From contig NZ_PGFG01000001.1 in NCBI RefSeq assembly GCF_002797735.1, positions 558,001 to 622,000 of the forward strand: DNA of 64,000 nucleotides, written 5' to 3'. Below the pieces are notes generated by a model. That model was not told the origin of the DNA. It did no database searches and saw nothing but the letters and a program-made list of their open reading frames with translations. The translations under genes were made by a program, and so were the position numbers. This stretch comes from Thermoflavifilum aggregans (GTDB lineage: Bacteria; Bacteroidota; Bacteroidia; Chitinophagales; Chitinophagaceae). Position 1 is the stretch's first letter. Each line of letters begins with the position of its first letter. Of the stretch, positions 18,101 to 26,596 are shown in pieces.

Positions 18101-19051
18101 ATGAAAACGACGATGCAGCATCAGCGCCATACGATTTTCCTGGGCGAGGATAACAATATCGTTTTCAAATTGATATGTATCAATCTGGTGGTTTATTTGC
18201 TGCTCAACTTCATCCGGGTTATTTATTTCCTGTACGGATTTTCTTATGCAGATTTTTATGATCAGATCATGCCCTGGGTGGTGCTTCCTTCCTCCTGGCA
18301 TGGATTGGTTACGCATCCCTGGACCTTGCTCACTTTCATGTTTGTGCATCTGAGTTTCTGGCATATTCTCAGCAATATGTTGTGGTTCTGGGTGTTCGGG
18401 AGGTTGTTGCAGGATTTTGCCGGTTATCAGAAGGTGGCTCCGGTATATCTGTATGGCGGATTGGCCGGGGGTGCCCTGTTTGTTCTTAGCTATCATATCT
18501 TTCCAATATTCAGACCTATTGCTGAACAATCCACTGCTTTCGGTGCCTCGGCAAGCGTCATGGCAATAGCCTTTGCCGTTACTTTGCTGATTCCCAGGTT
18601 CCGGTTTTTCCCGATGGTTGCGGGAGGCATTCCTCTGTGGGTGGTTACGGTCATTTTTGTGCTGGTGGATCTGGCAAGTATTCCGCATGGCAATGCAGGT
18701 GGACATATTGCGCATTTGGGAGGCGCTGCATTTGGCGCATTGTTTATGTGGCAATTGCAGCGGGGGCACGACTGGTCAACCGGTATGCAACGGATGTTTG
18801 TATGGGTGAATGGCTGGTTTGATCCGGAACGCAGGCAGATATCCCATCGCCCACACAAGGAAGAAAAGACATCAGCCTATCGTACGAGTAAATTCTATCG
18901 TTCCGATGTACCGCCTTTTAAAAAAGTATCGCGGGTGAGTGAAAAAAAGATTGATGAGATTCTCGATAAGATTAACGAACAAGGCTTTCATTCCCTGACA
19001 CGGGAAGAAAGGGAAATCCTGAAGAGAGCCAGTCAGGAAGACATTCAGTAG
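18101..19051 (+). CDS. Rhomboid family intramembrane serine protease (second) with C-terminal extension
   Basis: The 316-aa protein has about six membrane segments and the rhomboid dyad: Ser150 in FGASASVMA, a GxSA variant of the usual GxSG, and His205 in GGHIAHLGG. After the membrane part, roughly 90 soluble residues end in a conserved-looking helical module (SEKKIDEILDKINEQGFHSL, then TREEREILKRASQED), a tail seen on many Bacteroidota rhomboids. The tail is probably cytoplasmic and could bind a partner. The next gene starts 8 bases after the stop. Confidence 0.9.
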   Translation: MKTTMQHQRHTIFLGEDNNIVFKLICINLVVYLLLNFIRVIYFLYGFSYADFYDQIMPWVVLPSSWHGLVTHPWTLLTFMFVHLSFWHILSNMLWFWVFGRLLQDFAGYQKVAPVYLYGGLAGGALFVLSYHIFPIFRPIAEQSTAFGASASVMAIAFAVTLLIPRFRFFPMVAGGIPLWVVTVIFVLVDLASIPHGNAGGHIAHLGGAAFGALFMWQLQRGHDWSTGMQRMFVWVNGWFDPERRQISHRPHKEEKTSAYRTSKFYRSDVPPFKKVSRVSEKKIDEILDKINEQGFHSLTREEREILKRASQEDIQ

Positions 19052-19059
19052 GCCTGCCC

Positions 19060-20202
19060 ATGCGTTTTGCCCTCCACAAATTATTTCCTTTATTGTTTCA
19101 TCTTTTGATGATTGGTTGCAGTGGTTTGATGTTGCTGGCAGCATGGTCGCCCTATGCAGATCCGCAGTCGTGGTGGCCGTTGGCTTTTCTGGGGCTGACT
19201 TTTCCGTTGTGGTTGCTTATTGTAATCATCCTATGGATATTTGCTTTGCTGCTGAGAAGCAAATGGCTTGTATTGCCCACGCTGGCTTTGATTGGAAGCT
19301 GGAAGGCTATACGGGTAACGGTAGCATTGCCGCATCTGTCATCACCAGCTGAAGATACCACCAGCCCTGTCATCAAACTGATGAGTTACAATGTACATGA
19401 TTTCGCTCCTTATCACAATCGCCCTGATCCGCAGGCAAAATACGGCCGCGCCATGCTGCAATTGATTGCCAGCCAGCAACCGGATATAGTTTGCCTGCAG
19501 GAGTTTTTTACCAGCGACCATCCGCAGCTAAAGCAAAAAGATTACAAAACATATATCTCCGATAGCCTGGGCTATCCGTATCGTTATTTCAGCAGTGATT
19601 ACAACGGGACACGCAGCACCAGCCATTCAGGCGTCATCATCTTTTCCCGATGGCCTATCTGCCGGGCGGCCAAGATTCCCATCATTCAGCATCCGCGTGC
19701 GGAAAGCCTGATTTATGCTGACCTGGTTATCAGGCAGGACACGGTGCGTGTATTTACCGTGCACTTGCAATCCATTTATCTGAATCAAAATGATTTGATG
19801 CAGATTGAAGAGATGAAACAGGGCAATGATACCGCGTGGCGGGCATCAAGGCCTATCTGGAGTAAACTGAAACGTGCATTCATACGGCGCAGTGAAGAGA
19901 GCAAACGCGTTAAACAGGCATTGCAACAATCGCCTTACCCCTTTCTGATCTGCGGTGATTTTAATGATACGCCTGTATCATTTACCTATTTCACAATTGC
20001 AAAAGGATTGCAGGATGGCTTTGTGAAATGCGGGCGGGGATTAGGTGCTACCTACTACAGCATTTCGCCTACCTTGCGCATTGACTATATCCTGGCTGAT
20101 CCGAACTGGCATTTTCTGCATTTCACGCGGATACCGGTGCATCTTTCTGACCATTATCCTGTTGTGGCCGAATTGCAACTTCATTCTTCCATTCATCCAT
20201 AA
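19060..20202 (+). CDS. Membrane-anchored endonuclease/exonuclease/phosphatase family protein (first)
   Basis: The 380-aa protein has two to three N-terminal membrane segments (about residues 7-80). A metal-dependent EEP hydrolase domain follows, with the conserved motifs SYNVHDF, CLQEFF, VHLQSI, GDFNDTP and SDHYPV that build the active site. The domain should face the periplasm or the cytoplasm depending on the number of segments. Substrates of this branch are unknown and could be phosphodiesters of lipids, nucleotides or nucleic acid. It is followed by a paralogue 10 bases later. Confidence 0.88.
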   Translation: MRFALHKLFPLLFHLLMIGCSGLMLLAAWSPYADPQSWWPLAFLGLTFPLWLLIVIILWIFALLLRSKWLVLPTLALIGSWKAIRVTVALPHLSSPAEDTTSPVIKLMSYNVHDFAPYHNRPDPQAKYGRAMLQLIASQQPDIVCLQEFFTSDHPQLKQKDYKTYISDSLGYPYRYFSSDYNGTRSTSHSGVIIFSRWPICRAAKIPIIQHPRAESLIYADLVIRQDTVRVFTVHLQSIYLNQNDLMQIEEMKQGNDTAWRASRPIWSKLKRAFIRRSEESKRVKQALQQSPYPFLICGDFNDTPVSFTYFTIAKGLQDGFVKCGRGLGATYYSISPTLRIDYILADPNWHFLHFTRIPVHLSDHYPVVAELQLHSSIHP

Positions 20203-20212
20203 CCCCAGTTAC

Positions 20213-21319
20213 ATGTTCTATTCCTCTTTCAGAAATCTGTTGTTAGGTGCAGCCACGCTGTTGATATGGCTATTGTACATGCTAGGCGTAGCAGCCACCT
20301 ATCTGCCTTCGCCCGTTCCCTGGTGGATAAATCTGGCAGGGCTTGCATTTCCCTATCTCTTTTTTGGTATGCTGATCCTGGTTATGGTATGGATACCCAT
20401 TCGTTGGAAGATGGCATTGATAAGTGCTGTATTGCTGTTCAGCGGCTGGAAGGGAGTGGTGCATACCTGGGCATGGCACAGGCGCAACAAGCCTGTAAGA
20501 GGGGAGAATGGTTTTACAATCATGAGTTTCAATGTCAACAATTTCAAGTCAACAGCCAGTGCCTGGCCGCACTGGCGCGATGATTTTGACCGGATCCTGT
20601 ATTTTCACAATGCAGATATCATTTGCCTGCAAGAGTTTGCAACGGTAGATTTATACCTGCAAAACGAGAAAAACAACGTCCTGCATTATACCACACTTCT
20701 GCAGAAGCCTCATGCTTATTTCACCAACGACTTTCAATGGACCACACCCTATGGATACACCTGGTATTTCGGAAACATGATTTTGTCAAAATTCCCCTTT
20801 GCCGATACCGGTAAAATGTTCCTAGACAGCAGCCGGCATACGACCCTAGCCTATGCCGACCTGGTGATCGGAACAGATACCATTCGGCTCATGACCACGC
20901 ATCTGCAATCATTTGGGTTGGGAGAAGAGGAAATGCAGGGCATCAAAGATTCAGATCCCAAAAGCTCAGGGCAGGCGCTGAGGAAACTCAGAAAAGGATT
21001 TCAGTTACACGAATATCAGGCGCTGGCCATAGCCCGTGCCATCCGCCAAAGTCCCTATCCGGTGATTCTTTGTGGCGATCTCAATACCACACCGGTTTCA
21101 GGGGCTTATTTTACGATAAGCCGGCACTTGCAGGATGCTTTTCTGGCAAGGGGTGCCGGGCTGGGGCGAACCTATTCCCGATACGCGCCCACTTTGCGTA
21201 TTGATTATATATTCGCAGATCCCCGATTGGAGGTCAAAGGCTTTGAGGTGCTGAAGCTTCCCGCATCAGATCATTATCCCGTTCTAGCAGGTATTGATCG
21301 CAAATCCGGCGGATCGTAG
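20213..21319 (+). CDS. Membrane-anchored endonuclease/exonuclease/phosphatase family protein (second)
   Basis: This is a 368-aa paralogue of the preceding protein with the same plan: N-terminal membrane segments to about residue 80, then an EEP domain with SFNVNNFKS, CLQEFATVD, THLQSFG, CGDLNTTPVS and SDHYPVLAG. The start at ATG 20213 gives the hydrophobic N-terminus. A longer frame overlapping the previous gene is not family-like. The two proteins align across their length, so tandem duplication is likely. The tight spacing implies co-transcription. Confidence 0.88.
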   Translation: MFYSSFRNLLLGAATLLIWLLYMLGVAATYLPSPVPWWINLAGLAFPYLFFGMLILVMVWIPIRWKMALISAVLLFSGWKGVVHTWAWHRRNKPVRGENGFTIMSFNVNNFKSTASAWPHWRDDFDRILYFHNADIICLQEFATVDLYLQNEKNNVLHYTTLLQKPHAYFTNDFQWTTPYGYTWYFGNMILSKFPFADTGKMFLDSSRHTTLAYADLVIGTDTIRLMTTHLQSFGLGEEEMQGIKDSDPKSSGQALRKLRKGFQLHEYQALAIARAIRQSPYPVILCGDLNTTPVSGAYFTISRHLQDAFLARGAGLGRTYSRYAPTLRIDYIFADPRLEVKGFEVLKLPASDHYPVLAGIDRKSGGS

Positions 21320-21355
21320 GAAAATTCCGATTTTTGCGGCACAGGATTCGTTTTT

Positions 21356-22873
21356 ATGTCAGAACTTTTGATCTACAATTCCTTAACCCGCCAGAAAGAA
21401 ATATTCAGACCCCTGCATCCGCCCTATGTAGGCTTGTACGTCTGTGGTCCAACGGTTTCGGGAGAATCGCATCTGGGGCATGCCCGCCCTTACATCACCT
21501 TCGATGTGGTGTATCGTTATTTGCGGCATCTCGGCTATCAGGTGCGCTATGTACGCAATATCACCGATGCTGGCCATTTTGAAGAAGAAGGCCGGGAAGC
21601 TGAAGATAAGATAGCCAAAGGAGCTACGCTGGAGAAACTGGAGCCCATGGAGCTGGTGCAGAAATACACCCGGCTTTTTCACTGGGGCATGCAGCAGTTC
21701 AACTGCCTGGATCCCAACATAGAACCTACCGCTACCGGGCATATCATTGAGCAGATCAGCATGATTGAGGATATCCTGGCCAAAGGCTATGCCTATGTCG
21801 TAAATGGCTCGGTTTATTTTGACGTGGTGAAATATGCGGCGCATTATCCGTACGGTCAGCTCAGTGGCCGGGTGCTGGATGAGCTGCTGACTACCACGCG
21901 GGAACTGGAAGGGCAGGAAGAAAAACGGAACAAAGCTGATTTTGCTCTTTGGAAAAAAGCACCTCCGCAACATATCATGCGCTGGAAAAGCCCATGGGGA
22001 GAAGGTTTTCCGGGATGGCACATTGAATGTTCGGCTATGAGCACCAAATACCTGGGTCATCCATTCGATATCCATGGCGGTGGCATGGATCTGCTGTTTC
22101 CCCATCATGAATGCGAAATTGCCCAGTCAACTATTGCCTATGGCGAGCCACCCGTGCGCTATTGGATGCACAACAACATGATCACTATCAACGGGCGGAA
22201 AATGGGCAAAAGCTACAACAATGTCATCAAGCTCACCGAATTGTTCAGCGGGCAGCATCCCCTGCTGGAACAACCCTATCACCCCATGGTGGTTCGGTTT
22301 TATATTTTGCAAACCCATTACCGCAGTACACTCGACTTTTCCAATGAAGCCCTGCAGGCAGCTGAAAGAGGGTTGCAACGGCTTTGGGAAGCCTTCGATA
22401 TCCTGCAGAGGATGGCAGCCATCTTGCCTGATGGGAAAAATCAGGAACCCACAGCCGATACCGTGACTCCAGATAGTACGGAGGGCAAGATACAAAGGCT
22501 GTGTAAGGATTGCCGTGAGGCCATGGATGATGATTTCAACACGGCTCGGGTTCTGGCTGATTTATTTGAGCTGGTGCCCATCATCAATGCGGCAGGCCAC
22601 CATCAGCTGGGTGAACAGCTCAGTCCGGCCACCATTCACTTGCTGCAACGCACTTTTTCCTTGTATGTGACTGAAATTTTGGGTTTACAACCCATTAAAA
22701 AACAGGATAGTCGTTTGGTTGAGGCATTGCTGGAATTGCTGATTGACATCAGGCGGGAGGCCCGGTTGCGGAAGGACTTTGCGACTTCTGACCGCATTCG
22801 CCAGCAGCTGCAGCGTATTGGTATCCAGCTCAAAGATGAAAAAGATGGATCGGTAACTTATTCTTTTCAATGA
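21356..22873 (+). CDS. cysS: Cysteinyl-tRNA synthetase
   Basis: CysS charges tRNA-Cys with cysteine. It is a class I synthetase. The HIGH-type motif is HLGH in [18 protein letters not shown], the Zn-binding and anticodon-proximal blocks are present ([27 protein letters not shown]), and the KMSKS-type motif reads KMGKS ([10 protein letters not shown]). At 505 aa it is a little longer than the 461 aa of E. coli. The extra length lies in the C-terminal third. The KMGKS variant is one I associate with Bacteroidota enzymes. Confidence 0.96.
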   Translation: MSELLIYNSLTRQKEIFRPLHPPYVGLYVCGPTVSGESHLGHARPYITFDVVYRYLRHLGYQVRYVRNITDAGHFEEEGREAEDKIAKGATLEKLEPMELVQKYTRLFHWGMQQFNCLDPNIEPTATGHIIEQISMIEDILAKGYAYVVNGSVYFDVVKYAAHYPYGQLSGRVLDELLTTTRELEGQEEKRNKADFALWKKAPPQHIMRWKSPWGEGFPGWHIECSAMSTKYLGHPFDIHGGGMDLLFPHHECEIAQSTIAYGEPPVRYWMHNNMITINGRKMGKSYNNVIKLTELFSGQHPLLEQPYHPMVVRFYILQTHYRSTLDFSNEALQAAERGLQRLWEAFDILQRMAAILPDGKNQEPTADTVTPDSTEGKIQRLCKDCREAMDDDFNTARVLADLFELVPIINAAGHHQLGEQLSPATIHLLQRTFSLYVTEILGLQPIKKQDSRLVEALLELLIDIRREARLRKDFATSDRIRQQLQRIGIQLKDEKDGSVTYSFQ

Positions 22874-22897
22874 TTTTCGTTTTATTCGCTTCATTTT

Positions 22898-23962
22898 ATG
22901 CGCTTTTTTAAATCGTTTTCTGCTTTTCCCAAACGCTTATTTTCGCGGGTCTGTGTTCCCGGCAGACGAGCTTTGCTTGGACTGGGAATCTGGGCCATCG
23001 GTACACTGATGTGGAGCAGTGGCTGTCATTCCCGTCAGTCATCTTCCGAATCAGCTTCCCATAGCCCATTAATCAACCCTAACATTGCCGTCCCTGCTTT
23101 TGATGCGGATTCGGCTTATGCTTATGTGGCCAGACAGGTGCAGTTTGGTTCCCGCATTCCCGGTACCCCGGCGCATGCGGCCTGTGCGGATTGGCTCATT
23201 GCACACATGAAAAACTGGGCTGATACGGTATATGTACAGCAAACTACCCTTACGGCCTGGAACCATGAAAAACTGCCTTGTGTAAACATCATTGCCAGCT
23301 TTAATCCGGCTGCAAAGGAGCGGTTGTTGTTGCTGGCCCATTGGGATACCCGGCCCTGGGCCGATCAGGATCCCAATCCGGCCAACCGAAAAAAACCTTT
23401 CCCCGGTGCCGATGATGGTGCAAGTGGAGTAGCGGTACTGCTGGAAACTGCCCGACAGCTGCATGCCCAGAAACCGGATATTGGCATTGACCTGTTTCTG
23501 ACTGATTGTGAAGATTACGGAAACGACAGTGTGGCACACAGTTTTTGCCTGGGTACCCAATACTGGGCTCAGCATCCGCATGTGCCGGGATATGTAGCCG
23601 ATTATGGTGTATTGCTCGACATGGTAGGAGGGAAAAATGCCCATTTTTATATGGAAGGACAATCCCAGCAATTTGCCGGCCCACAGCAAACATTATTCTG
23701 GAATCTGGCCAATGCCCTGGGTTACTCTGATTTTTTCCGGTATGATAAGATCAACGTAACCATCGAGGACGATCATCAGTATGTAAGCCAGATGGCTCAT
23801 ATCCCCTGCTTTGATGTGATTCACCTGCGCGACAACCCCAAAAATCCATTCCCGCCTTACTGGCACACCCTGCAGGATAATCTGGATAATATTGATCGTG
23901 CAACCCTTAAAGCTGTGGGGCAAACCGTCCTGCAGCTGATATATACCCATCCGGCTTATTAA
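22898..23962 (+). CDS. M28-family glutaminyl-peptide cyclotransferase-like protein
   Basis: This exported 354-aa protein has an N-terminal membrane or signal segment (ALLGLGIWAIGTLMWSSGC). Cys43 could act as a lipobox cysteine, though the -3 residue is unusual. The zinc-binding residues of the M28 fold are visible in LAHWDTRPW, GADDGASG, LTDCEDYG, LLDMVGG and PPYWHTLQDN. These strings match bacterial glutaminyl cyclases, which turn N-terminal Gln into pyroglutamate, better than aminopeptidases. It overlaps the mgsA stop by 4 bases on the opposite strand. Confidence 0.82.
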   Translation: MRFFKSFSAFPKRLFSRVCVPGRRALLGLGIWAIGTLMWSSGCHSRQSSSESASHSPLINPNIAVPAFDADSAYAYVARQVQFGSRIPGTPAHAACADWLIAHMKNWADTVYVQQTTLTAWNHEKLPCVNIIASFNPAAKERLLLLAHWDTRPWADQDPNPANRKKPFPGADDGASGVAVLLETARQLHAQKPDIGIDLFLTDCEDYGNDSVAHSFCLGTQYWAQHPHVPGYVADYGVLLDMVGGKNAHFYMEGQSQQFAGPQQTLFWNLANALGYSDFFRYDKINVTIEDDHQYVSQMAHIPCFDVIHLRDNPKNPFPPYWHTLQDNLDNIDRATLKAVGQTVLQLIYTHPAY

Positions 23963-24429
23963 ATTGACCGGTGCAGGTACATGTTGTAATCAGGCAATAT
24001 CGCGCGGTATTCCTGGTTCATCAGCGGTGAAGTCATCAGAAAATCTGCCGTAGCCCTATCGCAGGCAATGGGAATATTCCACACCACGGCCAGTCTGAGC
24101 AAGGCTTTGATATCTGGATCATGGGGTTGCGCTTCCATGGGATCCCAGAAAAAAATCATTACATCCACCTTTCCTTCTGCAATCCGGGCACCGATCTGCT
24201 GGTCGCCACCCAGCGGCCCGCTGAGCATCTTTTTGATGGGTACATCCAATGCGTCTTCCAGCAGCTTGCCAGTAGTACCGGTAGCCAGAAGTTCATGACG
24301 GGACAATGCAGTTTTGTTATACACTGCCCATTCAATCAGTTCAGCCTTTTTATGATCGTGGGCAATCAGGGCAATACGCTTGCGTGCCTGAAGCACCCGA
24401 TGAGGAGGATGTTGCGCATTCATAATCAT
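23959..24429 (-). CDS. mgsA: Methylglyoxal synthase
   Basis: MgsA converts dihydroxyacetone phosphate to methylglyoxal and phosphate, a bypass that relieves sugar-phosphate stress. The 156-aa protein has the phosphate-binding block LLATGTTGKLL, SGPLGGDQQIGARI with the catalytic Asp76, and the PHDPDIKALLRLA block with His103 and Asp106. These are the signature residues of the family. The start could be ATG 24429 or 24423. The fold is the same as the MGS-like domain missing from CarB in this window. Confidence 0.95.
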   Translation of the reverse strand: MIMNAQHPPHRVLQARKRIALIAHDHKKAELIEWAVYNKTALSRHELLATGTTGKLLEDALDVPIKKMLSGPLGGDQQIGARIAEGKVDVMIFFWDPMEAQPHDPDIKALLRLAVVWNIPIACDRATADFLMTSPLMNQEYRAILPDYNMYLHRSI

Positions 24430-24526
24430 ATCTTTTTAATACAACCCGGATTTTTTAAGGTAGTGGAGGACAAAAAAACCTGACACAAAAAGGATGGTAA
24501 ATTCCCCTTAAGCCGGCCAAATTAAC

Positions 24527-24534
24527 TAATTTTG
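24527..24534 (+). promoter_or_regulatory. -7 element (TAATTTTG) of the Nfu gene
   Basis: TAATTTTG matches TAnnTTTG and ends 21 bases before the ATG at 24556. No -33 partner is clear. Confidence 0.45.
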
Positions 24535-24555
24535 TATTAAACAAAGCAACTGAAA

Positions 24556-25143
24556 ATGATTAAAACCGGTAATTCCACCGTCAGCATATACACGGAGACA
24601 ACGCCCAATCCGGAAACCATGAAATTTGTGGTAAACCGGTTGCTGTATCCGGGTAAAAGCATTGAATTTACGGACGAGGCTTCGGCGCGTCCTTCACCTC
24701 TGGCTACCGAATTGTTTAGTTTCCCTTTCGTCAGGGGTGTATTTATCATGAGCAATTTTGTAACCCTTACCAAAGTGCCTGACGTGCAATGGGAAGATGT
24801 AATCCCCACCCTGAAGGCGTTTTTGAAATCTTATCTGGAAGAAGGCCGCCCTGTCATAAATGAAGAAGAATTGGAAAAACAGGCTGACACAGCCATTGCT
24901 GACGATGATCCGGAAGTGGTGAAAAAAATCAAGGAACTGCTGGAAAATTATGTAAAGCCTGCGGTAGAAATGGATGGGGGTGCTATTCAGTTCAAGCACT
25001 ATGAAAAAGGTAAACTTACCCTGATTTTGCAGGGAGCATGCTCGGGTTGTCCGTCTTCCATGATTACCCTCAAAGCAGGTATTGAAGGGATGATGAAGCG
25101 CCTCGTCCCCGAAGTAAAAGAAGTAGTGGCCGAACCCCGGTAA
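24556..25143 (+). CDS. Nfu-type iron-sulfur cluster carrier (NifU family)
   Basis: This 195-aa protein carries Fe-S clusters to target enzymes. An Nfu N-terminal domain covers about residues 10-95 (IYTETTPNPETMKFVVNRLL), and a NifU C-terminal domain covers about 120-190 with the cluster-binding pair CSGCPSS (Cys162 and Cys165) and EMDGGAIQF. This two-domain plan matches NfuA/Nfu1-like carriers. A -7 element lies upstream, so it begins a transcript that may run on into pnuC. Confidence 0.92.
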   Translation: MIKTGNSTVSIYTETTPNPETMKFVVNRLLYPGKSIEFTDEASARPSPLATELFSFPFVRGVFIMSNFVTLTKVPDVQWEDVIPTLKAFLKSYLEEGRPVINEEELEKQADTAIADDDPEVVKKIKELLENYVKPAVEMDGGAIQFKHYEKGKLTLILQGACSGCPSSMITLKAGIEGMMKRLVPEVKEVVAEPR

Positions 25144-25216
25144 AAAAGACATATCAAATCAGCATGAAGTGGCGGATATCTTCCATGTTATCCGCTATTT
25201 TTTTATTCTTTGCACG

Positions 25217-25879
25217 ATGGATGCACTTGCGTTACAGGTTGAACAGTTTTTTGCACACGTCTGGCAGCAACTCTCATGGCAAGAGTGGATAGCAGTGATT
25301 TTTGCAGTTATCAGTGTATTGTGTGCAAGGGCTAACAGCATTTGGGTGTATCCCACAGGTATTGTGGGCATTTTGTTCAGCATTTCTTTGTTTGTGGAGG
25401 AACAAAACAAGCTCTATCCGGATGCAGCATTGAATCTGTATTACCTGGTGATGAGCATTTATGGCTGGTATATGTGGTCGAGGAAAGATGCTGATCAGCA
25501 ACCCAAAGAGCCCGTCAGCTGGGCATCGCGAAGGGAATATGTATTTGCTGCTGCGTTGTTTGTCACATTATGGGCAGGACTTTATTTCTGGTTAAAACAT
25601 TACCGCATCAACAATGTGCCTGGGCTTGATTCGTTCTCTTCGGCCATGGCGGCCACCGGAATGTGGCTGCTGGCCAGAAGGAAAATTGAAAACTGGATCG
25701 CATTGCTGATAGCCGATGCCGTGGATATTCCCATGTTTTACATCAAGAAATTGTATCTTTTCTGCGGGCTGAATATTTTTTATGTGATTATTGCATGGTT
25801 GGGTTTTCTGGCCTGGAAGAAGATTTATCATCAGCAAAAGCTTGTATCTGTTTCAGATTGTTTTCAGCATGCGGAGTGA
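25217..25879 (+). CDS. pnuC: PnuC-family vitamin/nucleoside transporter
   Basis: The 220-aa inner-membrane protein has seven or so membrane segments and matches PnuC facilitators for nicotinamide riboside or related vitamins. Conserved blocks include WPTG-like VYPTGIVGILFSISLF, the W-rich NLYYLVMSIYGWYMW, and ENWIALLIADAVDIPMFYIK. The start is ATG 25217. An upstream GTG at 25169 adds 16 residues without family support. No NadR-like kinase gene is adjacent, and other PnuC-like proteins carry riboflavin or thiamine, so the substrate is uncertain. Confidence 0.88.
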   Translation: MDALALQVEQFFAHVWQQLSWQEWIAVIFAVISVLCARANSIWVYPTGIVGILFSISLFVEEQNKLYPDAALNLYYLVMSIYGWYMWSRKDADQQPKEPVSWASRREYVFAAALFVTLWAGLYFWLKHYRINNVPGLDSFSSAMAATGMWLLARRKIENWIALLIADAVDIPMFYIKKLYLFCGLNIFYVIIAWLGFLAWKKIYHQQKLVSVSDCFQHAE

Positions 25880-25909
25880 AATTGGTTGTACGGCTTAACT
25901 GCAAAAGCC

Positions 25910-26584
25910 ATGAAAATACTGATTGTTGAAGACGAAAAAGCCTTGCAGCAAAGCATGATGCAATATCTGAATACTGCGGGCTTTCAGTGTGAATCAGCAG
26001 ACAATTTCCGACAGGCACTTCATTTGCTCGATGAAACAGATTATGATGCCATTGTGCTGGATATCATGCTGCCGGATGGTGACGGATTATCGTTGCTGAA
26101 AATACTGAAGGAAGATAAAAAGCAGGAAGGTGTGATTGTGGTATCTGCAAGAGGTGATGTGGATGACCGAATACTGGGTTTAAAACTGGGTGCGGATGAT
26201 TATTTGTCGAAACCTTTTCACATGGCCGAGCTTGCGGCACGCCTGCATGCCATCATCCGGAGAAAACAATTTCAGGGAATGAATGAGCTGAAAGCCGGTG
26301 AAATATGTGTGAATCTAGAAGGCAGAGAGGTGTACGTAAACGGCCTGCCCGTGAATCTCACTCGAAAGGAATATGATCTGCTTCTGTTTTTTTTGGCCAA
26401 TAAAAACCGGGTTATTTCCAGGCAGGCACTGGCCGAACATCTTTGCCAGGATCATCAGGAATGGTTTGATGATTTTGATCTGGTATATGCCCATGTCAAG
26501 AATCTGAAGAAAAAACTTGCCGACAGAGGTTGCACGGATTGCATCAAATCCGTATATGGAATTGGTTATCGGTTTATTTGCTGA
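25910..26584 (+). CDS. Two-component response regulator, OmpR/PhoB type
   Basis: This 224-aa transcription regulator has a receiver domain at residues 1-115, with the phospho-accepting Asp51 in IVLDIMLPDGDG, the Thr/Ser in VVSARGD, and Lys in YLSKPFH. A winged-helix DNA-binding domain covers about 125-222 (LTRKEYDLLLFFLANKN and SVYGIGYRF). The start is ATG 25910, since receiver domains begin KILIVEDE. It is followed after 12 bases by its histidine kinase. The regulon cannot be told, although pnuC lies 30 bases upstream. Confidence 0.94.
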   Translation: MKILIVEDEKALQQSMMQYLNTAGFQCESADNFRQALHLLDETDYDAIVLDIMLPDGDGLSLLKILKEDKKQEGVIVVSARGDVDDRILGLKLGADDYLSKPFHMAELAARLHAIIRRKQFQGMNELKAGEICVNLEGREVYVNGLPVNLTRKEYDLLLFFLANKNRVISRQALAEHLCQDHQEWFDDFDLVYAHVKNLKKKLADRGCTDCIKSVYGIGYRFIC

Positions 26585-26596
26585 TTTTATTTTTTT

